Assembly: GCA_041686235.1 (NCBI GenBank)
Contig: JAWLED010000002.1
Coordinates: 1 to 64,000, forward strand
Direction of reading: 5' to 3'
DNA: 64,000 bases
DNA from: JAAAOH01 sp041686235
Lineage (GTDB): Bacteria; Spirochaetota; Spirochaetia; DSM-27196; PWMO01
The notes below the pieces were generated by a model. That model was given only the letters and a program-made list of their open reading frames with translations. It searched no databases and had not been told where the DNA came from. Both the position numbers and the translations under genes were made by a program. Each line of letters opens with the position of its first letter. Positions within the stretch are counted from its first letter, which is position 1. This document shows, piece by piece, positions 23,644-32,143 of the stretch.

Positions 23644-24900
23644 TCAGTTGGTCTCGACAGCCTCGTCGGCCAACGCCGACGTGTTGGCCAAATCAGGTGA
23701 CGCGAGGCGAAACTGCGGCGGCTCGAAGGGGTTTTGACTCATCATTACCGCGGTCCGGTAATAGTAGGAGGCGCCGCTCTCGACTTCTATCCGCACGGGG
23801 GCGATAAACGCGGTGCGCTCGCCCGGACTCGGAAACGGATTCTCGAGAAGCCGAGGGAACGCCGCAATGCTGACCTCCCGGTTCTCCAGTAGTGGTTGCA
23901 ACGGGGTCGTTTCTTCTTCCGGCTCGAACAAGGAGCCGATCTGCTCGTCGGCGCTTGTCGCGCCCGAAGAGTCCGCTTCGGATTCGGGCTGTTTCAGCGG
24001 ACGCGCTCGATGGAGAAACGGTTCGTAACGGCCGGCACCAAGATGATCTTCGAGGTCCCGAAGGAACGTATTGAGGTTTCGCACGATGTTTGTGGTGGCA
24101 TGCGAGGCGTAATCGCCGGCGTTCCACTTGTACCAGGTCAGAAACGTCTCGTTGCCGCGCCCTTGCTCGAACGCCGATTGGGCCTTCAAAACATCGAGGA
24201 CCCCATCATCATCAATGTCGACCACACGGGAAGACACCGTCGGTGTTTGCTGAAGTACGAACGTCGAAATACTGCTGGGCCCCACGACGAGCCAGTGTTC
24301 TTTGTGTCCGATTCGATCTTGGAAAGAAGCAGCTAATGCTACCGGATGACCGCCGTGCTGCGAGAGCTCCCGGGTATGAAACCCTTCGATGAGCGGGAAG
24401 CGCCCGATTCGATGCTTCTCGAACAGAACCAGCCCGTCGGGACGGCTCAGGTACAACTCAAAGAAAAACTCCGGCGGCGCTTCCTCCTGCGTGGAAGCCT
24501 GTGGCCGCTTGGAGAGTTCTTCGAACCGGGGGGGCTCGTCCCATTGCTCGGCGCCGACGGTGAGCAAACCTACATCGAGCTCGCCGTTCCCGTCGGCATC
24601 GACCACTTGCGCGAGGACCGTGGAGTTCCGTCGAATCGGGTAGGTAGTGTCCGGTGACAGCTTTTGGGCCGTCTGAATAAGCTCGGACGGCTCGCGCTCG
24701 GGCTCCTCAGGGGGTTGTGCCGGTGGCCCCGACGAGTCCGCCTGCCCGGTTGTCTCCGGTTCCTGCTGAGGCGCGTTTTCATCGGTGGCGCGCGGGGTTT
24801 CCTGGGCCTTCTCGGTTGGTGTGTGAACGCAGCCACCAGCAACCAGGACGATCAGCGCGATGATTATTGCGTACGTGAGGGCCCGAGCCATCCCCTTCAT
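23644..24900 (-). CDS. Lipoprotein of unknown function with Asp-rich calcium-type loops
   Basis: A 418-residue protein with a lipoprotein signal (hydrophobic ALTYAIIIALIVLVAGGC; spirochaetal lipoboxes tolerate this form), then a Pro/Glu/Gln-rich low-complexity tether (~30-80). Two loops, DADGNGELDVG and DIDDDGVLDVL, are FG-GAP or dockerin/EF-hand-like calcium sites. The rest is unrecognised. It should sit on the outer face of the inner membrane or on the outer membrane. The start ATG at 24900 has CAGGT upstream, with ATG 24891 as an alternative. It is divergent from thrC and 57 bp upstream of murA on the same strand. Confidence 0.72.
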   Translation of the reverse strand: MKGMARALTYAIIIALIVLVAGGCVHTPTEKAQETPRATDENAPQQEPETTGQADSSGPPAQPPEEPEREPSELIQTAQKLSPDTTYPIRRNSTVLAQVVDADGNGELDVGLLTVGAEQWDEPPRFEELSKRPQASTQEEAPPEFFFELYLSRPDGLVLFEKHRIGRFPLIEGFHTRELSQHGGHPVALAASFQDRIGHKEHWLVVGPSSISTFVLQQTPTVSSRVVDIDDDGVLDVLKAQSAFEQGRGNETFLTWYKWNAGDYASHATTNIVRNLNTFLRDLEDHLGAGRYEPFLHRARPLKQPESEADSSGATSADEQIGSLFEPEEETTPLQPLLENREVSIAAFPRLLENPFPSPGERTAFIAPVRIEVESGASYYYRTAVMMSQNPFEPPQFRLASPDLANTSALADEAVETN

Positions 24901-25047
24901 AATACCTGCGAATGGGGCTTTTTGCTACATGGGGACGGAGATTCCTCCTTTTTAGGCCCCGGTTTCATGGGAATATGTGTTGGGAAGGCGGGGATGAACG
25001 CCGGCCTGAGAGCAGGGCCCACGGCATGCACATGCGAGCCGGGCGGC

Positions 25048-25077
25048 TTGCAAAATGTAAGAGGAATTTTACATAAT
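25048..25077 (+). promoter_or_regulatory. thrC promoter with palindromic operator
   Basis: TTGCAA (25048-25053), 18 bp, CATAAT (25072-25077). Between and over these is a palindrome ATGTAA-N8-TTACAT (25055-25060 and 25069-25074), well placed for a repressor. The leader is about 75 nt. No attenuator peptide or T-box motif is seen. The rest of 24901-25157 shows nothing else coding. Confidence 0.55.
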
Positions 25078-25157
25078 GTGCATATACTTGGCCCGTACGC
25101 ATACGGGGGCAGTCGCGCTGTTGGCCCTCCGCGACACCTTTTGGGATAAGGAACGCC

Positions 25158-26474
25158 ATGCAGTTTTATAGTACGCGTGACACGAAGCGAATCGTCTCTT
25201 TCAGAGAGGCCGTATTCCGGGGCCTGGCCCCCGACGGCGGCTTGTTCCAACCGGCGGCCGATCTGGACCTGCGAGAGGCGTTTCTTTCGATGGGGCCGGA
25301 TACCCGCTTTTTGGACGTGGCTCGCGTTGTTACCGGCGCGCTGTTCCCGCAGGAGTTTTCCCGAGACCAGGTGGAGCGTATCATCGCCCGGGCTTTTCCG
25401 TTCTCCCCTCAATTGAGCCGGATCAACGAGGATATCTACTTACTCGAGCTCTTTCACGGTCCTTCCTGTGCCTTTAAGGACTATGGCGCCTCGTATCTGG
25501 CCTCGGTCATGGAGGAGTTCCTCGAGGGCGAGGACTCGCGAGCGGTCATCCTGACGGCCACCTCCGGGGACACCGGGAGCGCCGTTGCACACGCCTTTTT
25601 CGGTCGGCGAAATATCGATGTCGTGGTTCTCTACCCATCCGGACGGGTGAGTCCGCTCCAAGAGAAGCAGCTCACGACCCTCGGAGGAAACATTCACGCA
25701 CTCGAGGTGAAGGGCTCCTTTGACGACTGCCAGCGCATGGTCAAGGAGGCCTTCCTCGACACCGAGCTCAGCGAAACGCTCGGTCTGACCTCGGCCAACT
25801 CGATAAACCTCGGCCGCCTCATACCCCAGGCCTTCTACTACATCTACGCGTTTGCGCAGCTAAAACCGGAGGTCCCGGGGGAGTTCTTCTTCTGTGTACC
25901 CAGCGGCAACTTCGGCAATCTCACCGCAGGCGTGTTGGCGTGGAAATGGGGCTTGCCGGTAACCGGCTTCATTGCCGCGACAAACGCCAACGACGTGGTG
26001 CCCGACTATCTGAATACGGGAGTCTACACTCCGCGCAGCTCAGTCCGTACCCTTTCCAACGCGATGGATGTCGGCAACCCGAGCAACTTCGAGCGGTTGC
26101 AGCACATATTTGCCGACGATGCGGATGCCATGCGCGCGATGATCTGGGGAGAGGTGGTGAGCGACGAGGAAACCCTCGAGACCATCGGCCATTTCCGCGT
26201 GACCGAAGGGATCTTCCTCGATCCGCATACGGCGGCGGGAGTGAGAGCGGCACAGCGATTCTCCCACAACCGCTATCCGAGTGTTGGAAAGATCATCACC
26301 CTCGCGACGGCGCACCCGGCAAAGTTTGGCGAGGTCGTGGAGGAGGCCACGAGCATGCGCCCTGAAATGCCCGAGCGCCTCGCGCACGTGCTCGACCTCG
26401 AGAAAAAGGCCACCCCGATCGAAAACGACCCCGATGCGCTGAAGCAGTATCTCTTAGAGCGATTCGGCGACTGA
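25158..26474 (+). CDS. thrC: Threonine synthase
   Basis: A 438-residue PLP enzyme that converts O-phosphohomoserine to threonine in the cytoplasm. The PLP lysine is in SCAFKDYGASYLA (about residue 107), the phosphate-binding loop is ATSGDTGSAVAH, and VPSGNFGNLTAG is the second cofactor segment. The N terminus (YSTRDTKRIVSFREAVFRGLAPDGGL) is that of the long E. coli/yeast-type class. AAGGA precedes the ATG by 6 nt. It seems to be a single-gene unit, with its own regulated-looking promoter and a GC-rich repeat after the stop. Confidence 0.95.
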   Translation: MQFYSTRDTKRIVSFREAVFRGLAPDGGLFQPAADLDLREAFLSMGPDTRFLDVARVVTGALFPQEFSRDQVERIIARAFPFSPQLSRINEDIYLLELFHGPSCAFKDYGASYLASVMEEFLEGEDSRAVILTATSGDTGSAVAHAFFGRRNIDVVVLYPSGRVSPLQEKQLTTLGGNIHALEVKGSFDDCQRMVKEAFLDTELSETLGLTSANSINLGRLIPQAFYYIYAFAQLKPEVPGEFFFCVPSGNFGNLTAGVLAWKWGLPVTGFIAATNANDVVPDYLNTGVYTPRSSVRTLSNAMDVGNPSNFERLQHIFADDADAMRAMIWGEVVSDEETLETIGHFRVTEGIFLDPHTAAGVRAAQRFSHNRYPSVGKIITLATAHPAKFGEVVEEATSMRPEMPERLAHVLDLEKKATPIENDPDALKQYLLERFGD

Positions 26475-26560
26475 CGTGCGCCGGCCGCAGACGCCGCGGG
26501 CCGGCCGCGGGCGCGGGGCTGCGGCCGCCCGGCCTGCCTCGCCCGCGATGGTGCCGGGTG
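26475..26560 (+). repeat. GC-rich imperfect repeats after thrC
   Basis: Imperfect repetition of GCCGGCCGCGGGC-like sequence with large hairpin potential between thrC and the aspS promoter. No open frame of note. It may end thrC transcription. Confidence 0.5.
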
Positions 26561-26570
26561 CGGCGTGCGG

Positions 26571-26599
26571 TTGAACCGCTCATGAGCACATGATAGATT
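26571..26599 (+). promoter_or_regulatory. Leaderless-type promoter of aspS
   Basis: TTGAAC (26571-26576), 17 bp, TAGATT (26594-26599), then 7 nt to the ATG at 26607. No ribosome binding site. Transcription is predicted to begin at or one base before the ATG. Confidence 0.65.
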
Positions 26600-26606
26600 T
26601 CCTAAC

Positions 26607-28412
26607 ATGGAGTCAATGAGACGAACGGCCACGTGCGGCGAGCTGCGCCGCACGGACGCAGAGCGGGAAGTAGTGCTCAACGGCTGGGTCCACCGCTCTC
26701 GCGACCACGGTGGTGTGCACTTTATCAATGTTCGAGACCGCTACGGCATCACACAGGTCGTGGTGGACGAGGATGCGGCGCCGGAGCTGCAGGAAACCGC
26801 CGCAGAGCTCAAGCACGAGTACTGCATTGCCGTACGCGGCACGGTTCGACCTCGACCCGCCGAGATGATTAACGCCGAGATGCCTACCGGTGAGATAGAG
26901 ATACAGGTGCAAGAGATTCGCGTGCTCTCGGCCTGTCGCACGTTGCCTTTTATGGTCGACGAGGCCAGTGACGCCCGCGACGAGCTGCGACAGAAGTATC
27001 GCTACCTCGATCTCCGTTCGTTCTCGATGCAGCGAAAAATTCGCTTGCGGCACGACGTCTCGTTCCGCGTGCGGGAATACCTGTACAGTCAAAACTTCTA
27101 CGAAATCGAAACCCCCACGCTGATCAAATCGACGCCGGAGGGAGCTCGTGATTTCCTCGTTCCCTCTCGTCTGCATCAGGGAAAGTTCTACGCGCTCCCC
27201 CAGTCTCCGCAGCTGTTCAAACAGATTATCATGGTCTCCGGGTTCGACCGCTACTTTCAGCTCGCCCATTGTTTCCGCGACGAAGACGCCCGCGGCGATC
27301 GACAGCCGGAGCATACCCAGATCGACATCGAGATGAGCTTCGTCAACAAAGACGACGTCTTCGCGGTGCTCGAGGGGATGCTCTCACACGTGTTCGAGCA
27401 CACGTTGGAGAAAAAGCTCGAGACGCCGTTTCGGCGAATCTCCTACTCAGATGCCATGAACCGCTTTGGGACGGACAAACCCGACCTGCGGTTTGGCCTC
27501 GAGCTCAAGGATTTCTCCGAGCGGGCGGCATCGAGCAGCTTCAAGGTGTTTAACACCGTCGTTGCCGAGGGCGGTGTGGTAAAGGCGGTTGTTGCCGATG
27601 GCTGCGGGGAGTTTTCCCGTAAGCAGATCGACGGGCTCGAATCGGTGGCAAAAATCTACGGTGCAAAGGGGCTTGCCTGGACGAGGGTCATCGGCACCGA
27701 GGATGCGCCGGCGCTCGACGGGGGAATCGGAAAGTTCTTTGCGGATGAGGCCGCCGAGATGACCGCGGAGCTTGGTGCAAAGCCGGGTGACCTTCTGCTT
27801 TTTGTCGCCGACACATGGAAGACGGCATGTACGGCGGCGGGGGCGGTGCGATCGGAGCTCGGACGTATAGGCGAGCGTGCCGACCCGAACGAGTTTGCCT
27901 TTGCCTGGATCGTCGATTTCCCCCTGTTCGAGTGGAACGACGAAGCACAGAAGTGGGATCCGGCACACCATATGTTTACGATGCCGCAAGAGCAGTTCCT
28001 CGATACGCTCGAAGAAAACCCCGGCGCAGTGCTCGGCGATCTCTACGATCTCGTGTGCAACGGCCTCGAGCTCGCGTCCGGTTCGATCCGTATCCACGAT
28101 CCGGGGCTGCAGGAGCGCATCTTTTCCATCGTTGGCTTTTCCCGCGAGGAGGCCAAGCGCCGCTTCGGGTTTCTCCTCGAGGCGTTCGAATACGGGCCTC
28201 CGCCCCACGGCGGTATAGCGCCGGGGTTGGACCGCTTGGTCATGCTGATGGCAGGCGAAGATACCATCCGCGAAGTTATTCCGTTTCCCAAGAACTCGAC
28301 GGGCGCCTCGCCCATGGACGATTCCCCATCCGAGGTGGACCCGAAACAACTCGAGGAGCTTGGCCTTCAGCTTGCTCCCCAAGCAAAACCCGAAGCCGAT
28401 TCGGACGAATGA
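26607..28412 (+). CDS. aspS: Aspartyl-tRNA synthetase
   Basis: A 601-residue class II synthetase of the bacterial type. An N-terminal OB anticodon domain (VVLNGWVHRSRDHGGVHFINVRD) is followed by motif 1 (PTLIKSTPEGARDFLVPSR), motif 2 (HCFRDEDARGDRQPEHTQID) and motif 3 (GIAPGLDRLVML). The bacterial GAD insertion (~290-410) is present. It charges tRNA-Asp in the cytoplasm. The start is supported by family length and the promoter placed 7 nt upstream. serA follows 10 nt after the stop and is probably in the same operon. Confidence 0.96.
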   Translation: MESMRRTATCGELRRTDAEREVVLNGWVHRSRDHGGVHFINVRDRYGITQVVVDEDAAPELQETAAELKHEYCIAVRGTVRPRPAEMINAEMPTGEIEIQVQEIRVLSACRTLPFMVDEASDARDELRQKYRYLDLRSFSMQRKIRLRHDVSFRVREYLYSQNFYEIETPTLIKSTPEGARDFLVPSRLHQGKFYALPQSPQLFKQIIMVSGFDRYFQLAHCFRDEDARGDRQPEHTQIDIEMSFVNKDDVFAVLEGMLSHVFEHTLEKKLETPFRRISYSDAMNRFGTDKPDLRFGLELKDFSERAASSSFKVFNTVVAEGGVVKAVVADGCGEFSRKQIDGLESVAKIYGAKGLAWTRVIGTEDAPALDGGIGKFFADEAAEMTAELGAKPGDLLLFVADTWKTACTAAGAVRSELGRIGERADPNEFAFAWIVDFPLFEWNDEAQKWDPAHHMFTMPQEQFLDTLEENPGAVLGDLYDLVCNGLELASGSIRIHDPGLQERIFSIVGFSREEAKRRFGFLLEAFEYGPPPHGGIAPGLDRLVMLMAGEDTIREVIPFPKNSTGASPMDDSPSEVDPKQLEELGLQLAPQAKPEADSDE

Positions 28413-28422
28413 GGTGGAGTGT

Positions 28423-29598
28423 ATGTTTACAGTGAGAACCTTCAATCAGATTGCGCCGAAGGGGCTGTCGATCTTCGATGACGGCTATCGTGTGGGCGAA
28501 GACGAGGAGGACCCGGACGCCGTCCTGCTGCGCAGTCACAAGCTGCACGACATGGAGTTCAACCCGCGGCTCAAGGCAATCGCCCGAGCGGGGGCAGGGG
28601 TAAACAACATACCCGTGGAAGAATGCACGAAGCGCGGCATCGTTGTCTTCAACACACCCGGCTCCAACGCAAACAGCGTAAAAGAGCTCGTCGTAAGCGC
28701 GCTGTTGCTCTCCTCCCGCCGCATCCACCAGGGGCTCTCCTGGGTGGAGCAGCTGGACCCCACAGCTGACGAGATCGAGAGCGTCGTCGAGAAAAAGAAG
28801 AAGGAGTTTGCAGGCCCGGAAATCTACGACAAGACACTCGGTGTGATTGGGCTCGGTGCGATCGGCGTACTCGTTTCAAACGCGGCCACGGCTCTCGGGA
28901 TGAACGTGGTAGGATACGACCCCTACATTTCGGTGGAGTCGGCGTGGGGGCTCGCGCGTTCGGTGCACCGGGCGCGAAGCCTCGAAGAGTTGTTGTCGCA
29001 GTCCGACTACATAACCATCCACGTGCCGCTCAACGACTCTACCAAGGGGTTGATCAATCGAGAGAGCCTCAAACACGCAAAAGCGGGTGTGCGCCTGCTC
29101 AACTTTGCCCGCGGCGGACTGGTGGAGAATCAGGCGGTGATCGAGGCGTTGAACGACGGGACCATTTCCTACTATCTCACCGACTTTCCGGAGGCCGAGA
29201 TAGTCGGTCATGAGCGGGTCTTGGCGGTCCCGCATCTGGGCGCCTCGACCCCTGAAGCCGAGGAAAACTCCGCCGTCATGGCCGCCGAGCAGCTTCGGAA
29301 CTACCTCGAATACGGGAATATCAAGAACTCGGTGAACTTTCCCGAGTGCGAGTTGCCGGTCCGCGGCTACGATCGCCTTCTCATTGCGAACCGAAACATT
29401 CCCAACATGGTTGGTCAGGTCACGAAGATTCTCGCCGAAGGCAACATCAATATTCTCCATCTGGTGAACCACCACAAAGAGGACGTTGCCTACAATATCA
29501 TCGATGTAGACGGAGACCTTTCCGACGCCGCGATAGATGCCATCGGAAATATCGAGGGCATTATTATGGTGCGACGTTTGAGCCTCGAAGCGCATTGA
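28423..29598 (+). CDS. serA: D-3-phosphoglycerate dehydrogenase with ACT domain
   Basis: A 391-residue NAD-dependent dehydrogenase. Substrate domain 1 has RAGAGVNNIPVEECTKRGI; the Rossmann motif is GVIGLGAIGVLV (~residue 145); catalytic Arg lies in NFARGG, and the His in VPHLGAST. A C-terminal ACT domain (~320-391) fits serine feedback control. It makes 3-phosphohydroxypyruvate, the first step of serine synthesis. GAGGTGGAG lies just before the ATG. Positioned 10 nt after aspS and 17 nt before the immunophilin gene. Confidence 0.92.
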   Translation: MFTVRTFNQIAPKGLSIFDDGYRVGEDEEDPDAVLLRSHKLHDMEFNPRLKAIARAGAGVNNIPVEECTKRGIVVFNTPGSNANSVKELVVSALLLSSRRIHQGLSWVEQLDPTADEIESVVEKKKKEFAGPEIYDKTLGVIGLGAIGVLVSNAATALGMNVVGYDPYISVESAWGLARSVHRARSLEELLSQSDYITIHVPLNDSTKGLINRESLKHAKAGVRLLNFARGGLVENQAVIEALNDGTISYYLTDFPEAEIVGHERVLAVPHLGASTPEAEENSAVMAAEQLRNYLEYGNIKNSVNFPECELPVRGYDRLLIANRNIPNMVGQVTKILAEGNINILHLVNHHKEDVAYNIIDVDGDLSDAAIDAIGNIEGIIMVRRLSLEAH

Positions 29599-29615
29599 CG
29601 GACAGTGCTCAGGCG

Positions 29616-30671
29616 ATGCATGCTGGCCCCGTGCAACGGAACGAATTTCGCTACGCTTCGGTAATTATAATGGTCCTTGCCGCCTTGAGCCTCATTGTCG
29701 GCTGCAGCGAGCCGTATCCCGATCTCGAGGACGGCCTGTATGCGGAGCTCGAAACATCGGAGGGCACCATGCTCATCGAGCTCGAATACGAAGATGCGCC
29801 GGCAACCGTGACCAACTTCGTCGGCCTTGCCGAGGGCACCGTCGATTCGAATCAGGGGGAGGGCGAAGCGTTTTACGACGGTCTGACCTTTCATCGCGTC
29901 GTCGAGGATTTTATCGTACAAACCGGCGACCCTGAGGGCGACGGTACCGGCGGTCCCGGGTACGAGTTTCCCAACGAGATAAACGAATCGCTCAAGCATG
30001 ATGAGGCCGGTGTGGTTTCCATGGCCAACACGGGGCCGGATACGAACGGGAGTCAGTTTTTCATCACCCTTTCGGCAACCCCGTGGCTCGACGGCCAGTA
30101 TTCGGTATTCGGTGAGCTCGTCGAAGGAGAGGACGTCCTCGAGTCCATCGAAGAAGGCGACACCCTCGAAGCGGTCAACATTGTGCGCAAAGGCGAGAGT
30201 GCCCGCAACTTCGAGACGGGCCAAGAGGCGCTGGACCGGCGCATATCGGAGCTCGAGTCGCAGCGTGAACAGCAGCAGCGCGAGACCGTGGGGCAGCAAT
30301 TGGACTATGTAGAGCGCAATTGGCCGGATGCCGAAGACGCGGGAGAGGGGATGCGATACGTCATAGACCACGAGGGCTCCGGGCCCTCTCCCGAGGAAGG
30401 CGATACTGTTGCCGTGCGCTATACCGGATACTTGCTCAACGGCATGCCGTTCGAGTCCACCGAAAACCGTGATGAGCCGGTCGAGTTCGAGCTCGGGGAC
30501 GGTCAGGTTATTCCCGGGTGGGAACGAACGCTCCTCGATATGAAGGTGGGAGAGGAGCGCACGGCCATTATACCGCCGAATCTGGCCTACGGTTCCGAAG
30601 GTGCACGCGACCTCGTCCCGCCGAATGCCTTTCTTGTATTCGATGTCGAGCTTGTCGATATCGTAGAATAA
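29616..30671 (+). CDS. Lipoprotein with fused cyclophilin and FKBP prolyl isomerase domains
   Basis: A 351-residue protein with a lipoprotein signal (VLAALSLIVGC; lipidated Cys near residue 28). Residues ~40-190 are a cyclophilin: FHRVVEDFIVQTGDPEGDG and NGSQFFI are active-site segments. A coiled linker (~205-240) leads to an FKBP domain (~245-350) with VRYTGYLLNG, VIPGWERTLLDMKVGEERT and IIPPNLAYG. Both domains are peptidyl-prolyl isomerases; together they would assist folding of exported proteins in the periplasm. Such dual-family immunophilins have been reported in a few organisms including a treponeme. The ATG at 29616 or GTG at 29631 are both possible starts. Confidence 0.9.
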   Translation: MHAGPVQRNEFRYASVIIMVLAALSLIVGCSEPYPDLEDGLYAELETSEGTMLIELEYEDAPATVTNFVGLAEGTVDSNQGEGEAFYDGLTFHRVVEDFIVQTGDPEGDGTGGPGYEFPNEINESLKHDEAGVVSMANTGPDTNGSQFFITLSATPWLDGQYSVFGELVEGEDVLESIEEGDTLEAVNIVRKGESARNFETGQEALDRRISELESQREQQQRETVGQQLDYVERNWPDAEDAGEGMRYVIDHEGSGPSPEEGDTVAVRYTGYLLNGMPFESTENRDEPVEFELGDGQVIPGWERTLLDMKVGEERTAIIPPNLAYGSEGARDLVPPNAFLVFDVELVDIVE

Positions 30672-30677
30672 CGCAGC

Positions 30678-32081
30678 ATGGCTCGAGCTCGTACCGTTTA
30701 CCGATGTAGCTCCTGCGGGCATGAAGAACCCAAATGGCTCGGCCGCTGTCCGCAGTGCGGGCAATGGAATACGCTCCTCGAGGTGACGCCGCCGGCAGCC
30801 GGCTCGGGAGCTCGAGCCGGCGGTGGTACCGGGGCGAGAAGCGGCGAGGGACGTCGGGGCTCCGGCTCGGCGCCCGCGCAGGTGCAGTCGGTGTCCTCGG
30901 CCTCCACGGATGAGGGCCCGCGCCTCGAGACCTCGATCGGCGAGCTCGATCGGGTCCTCGGCGGTGGCGTGGTGGCGGGAGCCTCGGTGCTGCTCGGCGG
31001 CGAGCCGGGAATCGGGAAGTCCACCCTCATGCTCCAAGCGGCCGCGGCGCTTTCTGCGCGGCGTGTCCTCTATGTCTCCGGGGAGGAATCCGGGCGCCAG
31101 ATTCGCATGCGGGCACAGCGGCTCGGAGCCACTGCGGATATCGACCTGCTGTGCGACGGCAATACCGACAATATCAGCGCGGCGCTCGAGCGCCATGCTC
31201 CCGAGGTCGTTATCGTCGACTCCGTGCAAGCGCTTCATTCCGCGGAGGTCGGCCCCTATCCCGGCACCGTGAACCAAATCAAGTACTCAACCTACGAAAT
31301 ACTCGACTGGGTGAGAGCCCATGACGCGGCACTGTTTCTCGTGGCGCACGTGACCAAGGAAGGATCCATTGCCGGACCCAAAGTCATAGAGCACATGGTT
31401 GATACCGTGTTGTATTTCGAGCACGCGGAGGAACACCTGAGAGTGCTGCGGGCCACGAAAAACCGCTTCGGCTCCACCGACGAAATCGGGCTCTTTGCTA
31501 TGGAAGCAGGCGGGCTGAAGGAAGTGTCGGACCCGGCATCGGTATTCCTCGTGAAGCGCGAAGGTGCGCTCCCCGCCGGTGTCGTGGTCGCGCCGGTGTA
31601 TGAAGGCAGCCGCATTTTGCTCGTAGAGATCCAGGCCCTCACCGTCGCGGCAAAAGGCGGCGTCTCCCGCACGTTTTCCGACCGCATCGATTCTCGGCGC
31701 ATTTCGCGCGTAGCCGCCGTGCTCGAGAAGCACCTCGGCGTGAGTTTTTCGGATCAGGACATCTACGTCAATGTCGCCGGCGGCATCAAAATCGGGGAGG
31801 TCGGCGTAGAGCTGCCCCTTGCGCTTGCGCTGTACTCGGCGCGAACCGGTATGTCGGTCCCGCCGGCCACGACGGTCACCGGCGAGATCAGCCTTGCCGG
31901 CGAGATTCGACCGGTCGCTCAGCTAAAGCGGCGGCTGAGAACGGCACGCGAGATGGGATACGAGCGGCTCATCGGGCCTGCGCGAGCCCGCGAGGGCGAT
32001 GTTGCCGAACACGGGTGGGTGCGCGTGAGGACCTTGGCCGAGTGCATAACGGAAGTGTTCGGCTCGAAGCCTGCTAAGTAG
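30678..32081 (+). CDS. radA: DNA repair protein RadA
   Basis: A 467-residue RecA-like branch-migration ATPase. An N-terminal zinc finger (CSSCGHEEPKWLGRCPQCG) is followed by Walker A GEPGIGKST, the RadA motif KNRFGSTDEIG and a C-terminal Lon-like (S16 fold) domain. It assists homologous recombination. Between the zinc finger and the ATPase (~residues 38-75) lies an Ala/Gly/Ser/Arg-rich linker encoded by GC-rich repeats at 30788-30880, longer than usual. The ATG is 6 nt after the immunophilin stop, so the gene is in the same transcription unit. It ends at a convergent junction. Confidence 0.95.
   Translation: MARARTVYRCSSCGHEEPKWLGRCPQCGQWNTLLEVTPPAAGSGARAGGGTGARSGEGRRGSGSAPAQVQSVSSASTDEGPRLETSIGELDRVLGGGVVAGASVLLGGEPGIGKSTLMLQAAAALSARRVLYVSGEESGRQIRMRAQRLGATADIDLLCDGNTDNISAALERHAPEVVIVDSVQALHSAEVGPYPGTVNQIKYSTYEILDWVRAHDAALFLVAHVTKEGSIAGPKVIEHMVDTVLYFEHAEEHLRVLRATKNRFGSTDEIGLFAMEAGGLKEVSDPASVFLVKREGALPAGVVVAPVYEGSRILLVEIQALTVAAKGGVSRTFSDRIDSRRISRVAAVLEKHLGVSFSDQDIYVNVAGGIKIGEVGVELPLALALYSARTGMSVPPATTVTGEISLAGEIRPVAQLKRRLRTAREMGYERLIGPARAREGDVAEHGWVRVRTLAECITEVFGSKPAK
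30788..30880 (+). repeat. GC-rich low-complexity insert in radA
   Basis: GC-rich sequence with repeated GGCTCGG/GCGAG elements encodes a Gly/Ala/Arg/Ser-rich linker between the zinc finger and the ATPase core. The frame is intact. Confidence 0.55.
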
Positions 32082-32143
32082 CACGCCGGCGCCCGGTTGC
32101 GCTTAGCAGCGCCGACGCCCCGTGCTCCTGTCCGCAGCGCTCA

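Noticed and set aside
24935..24955. AAGGAGG on the minus strand in front of an ATG-TAG start-stop.
   Set aside because: The ATG is followed at once by a stop and is too far from the AAGGAGG; most likely chance.
24901..25157. A T-box or attenuator ahead of thrC.
   Set aside because: No T-box consensus, no Thr-rich leader peptide and no terminator/antiterminator pair could be found; a promoter palindrome explains the region better.
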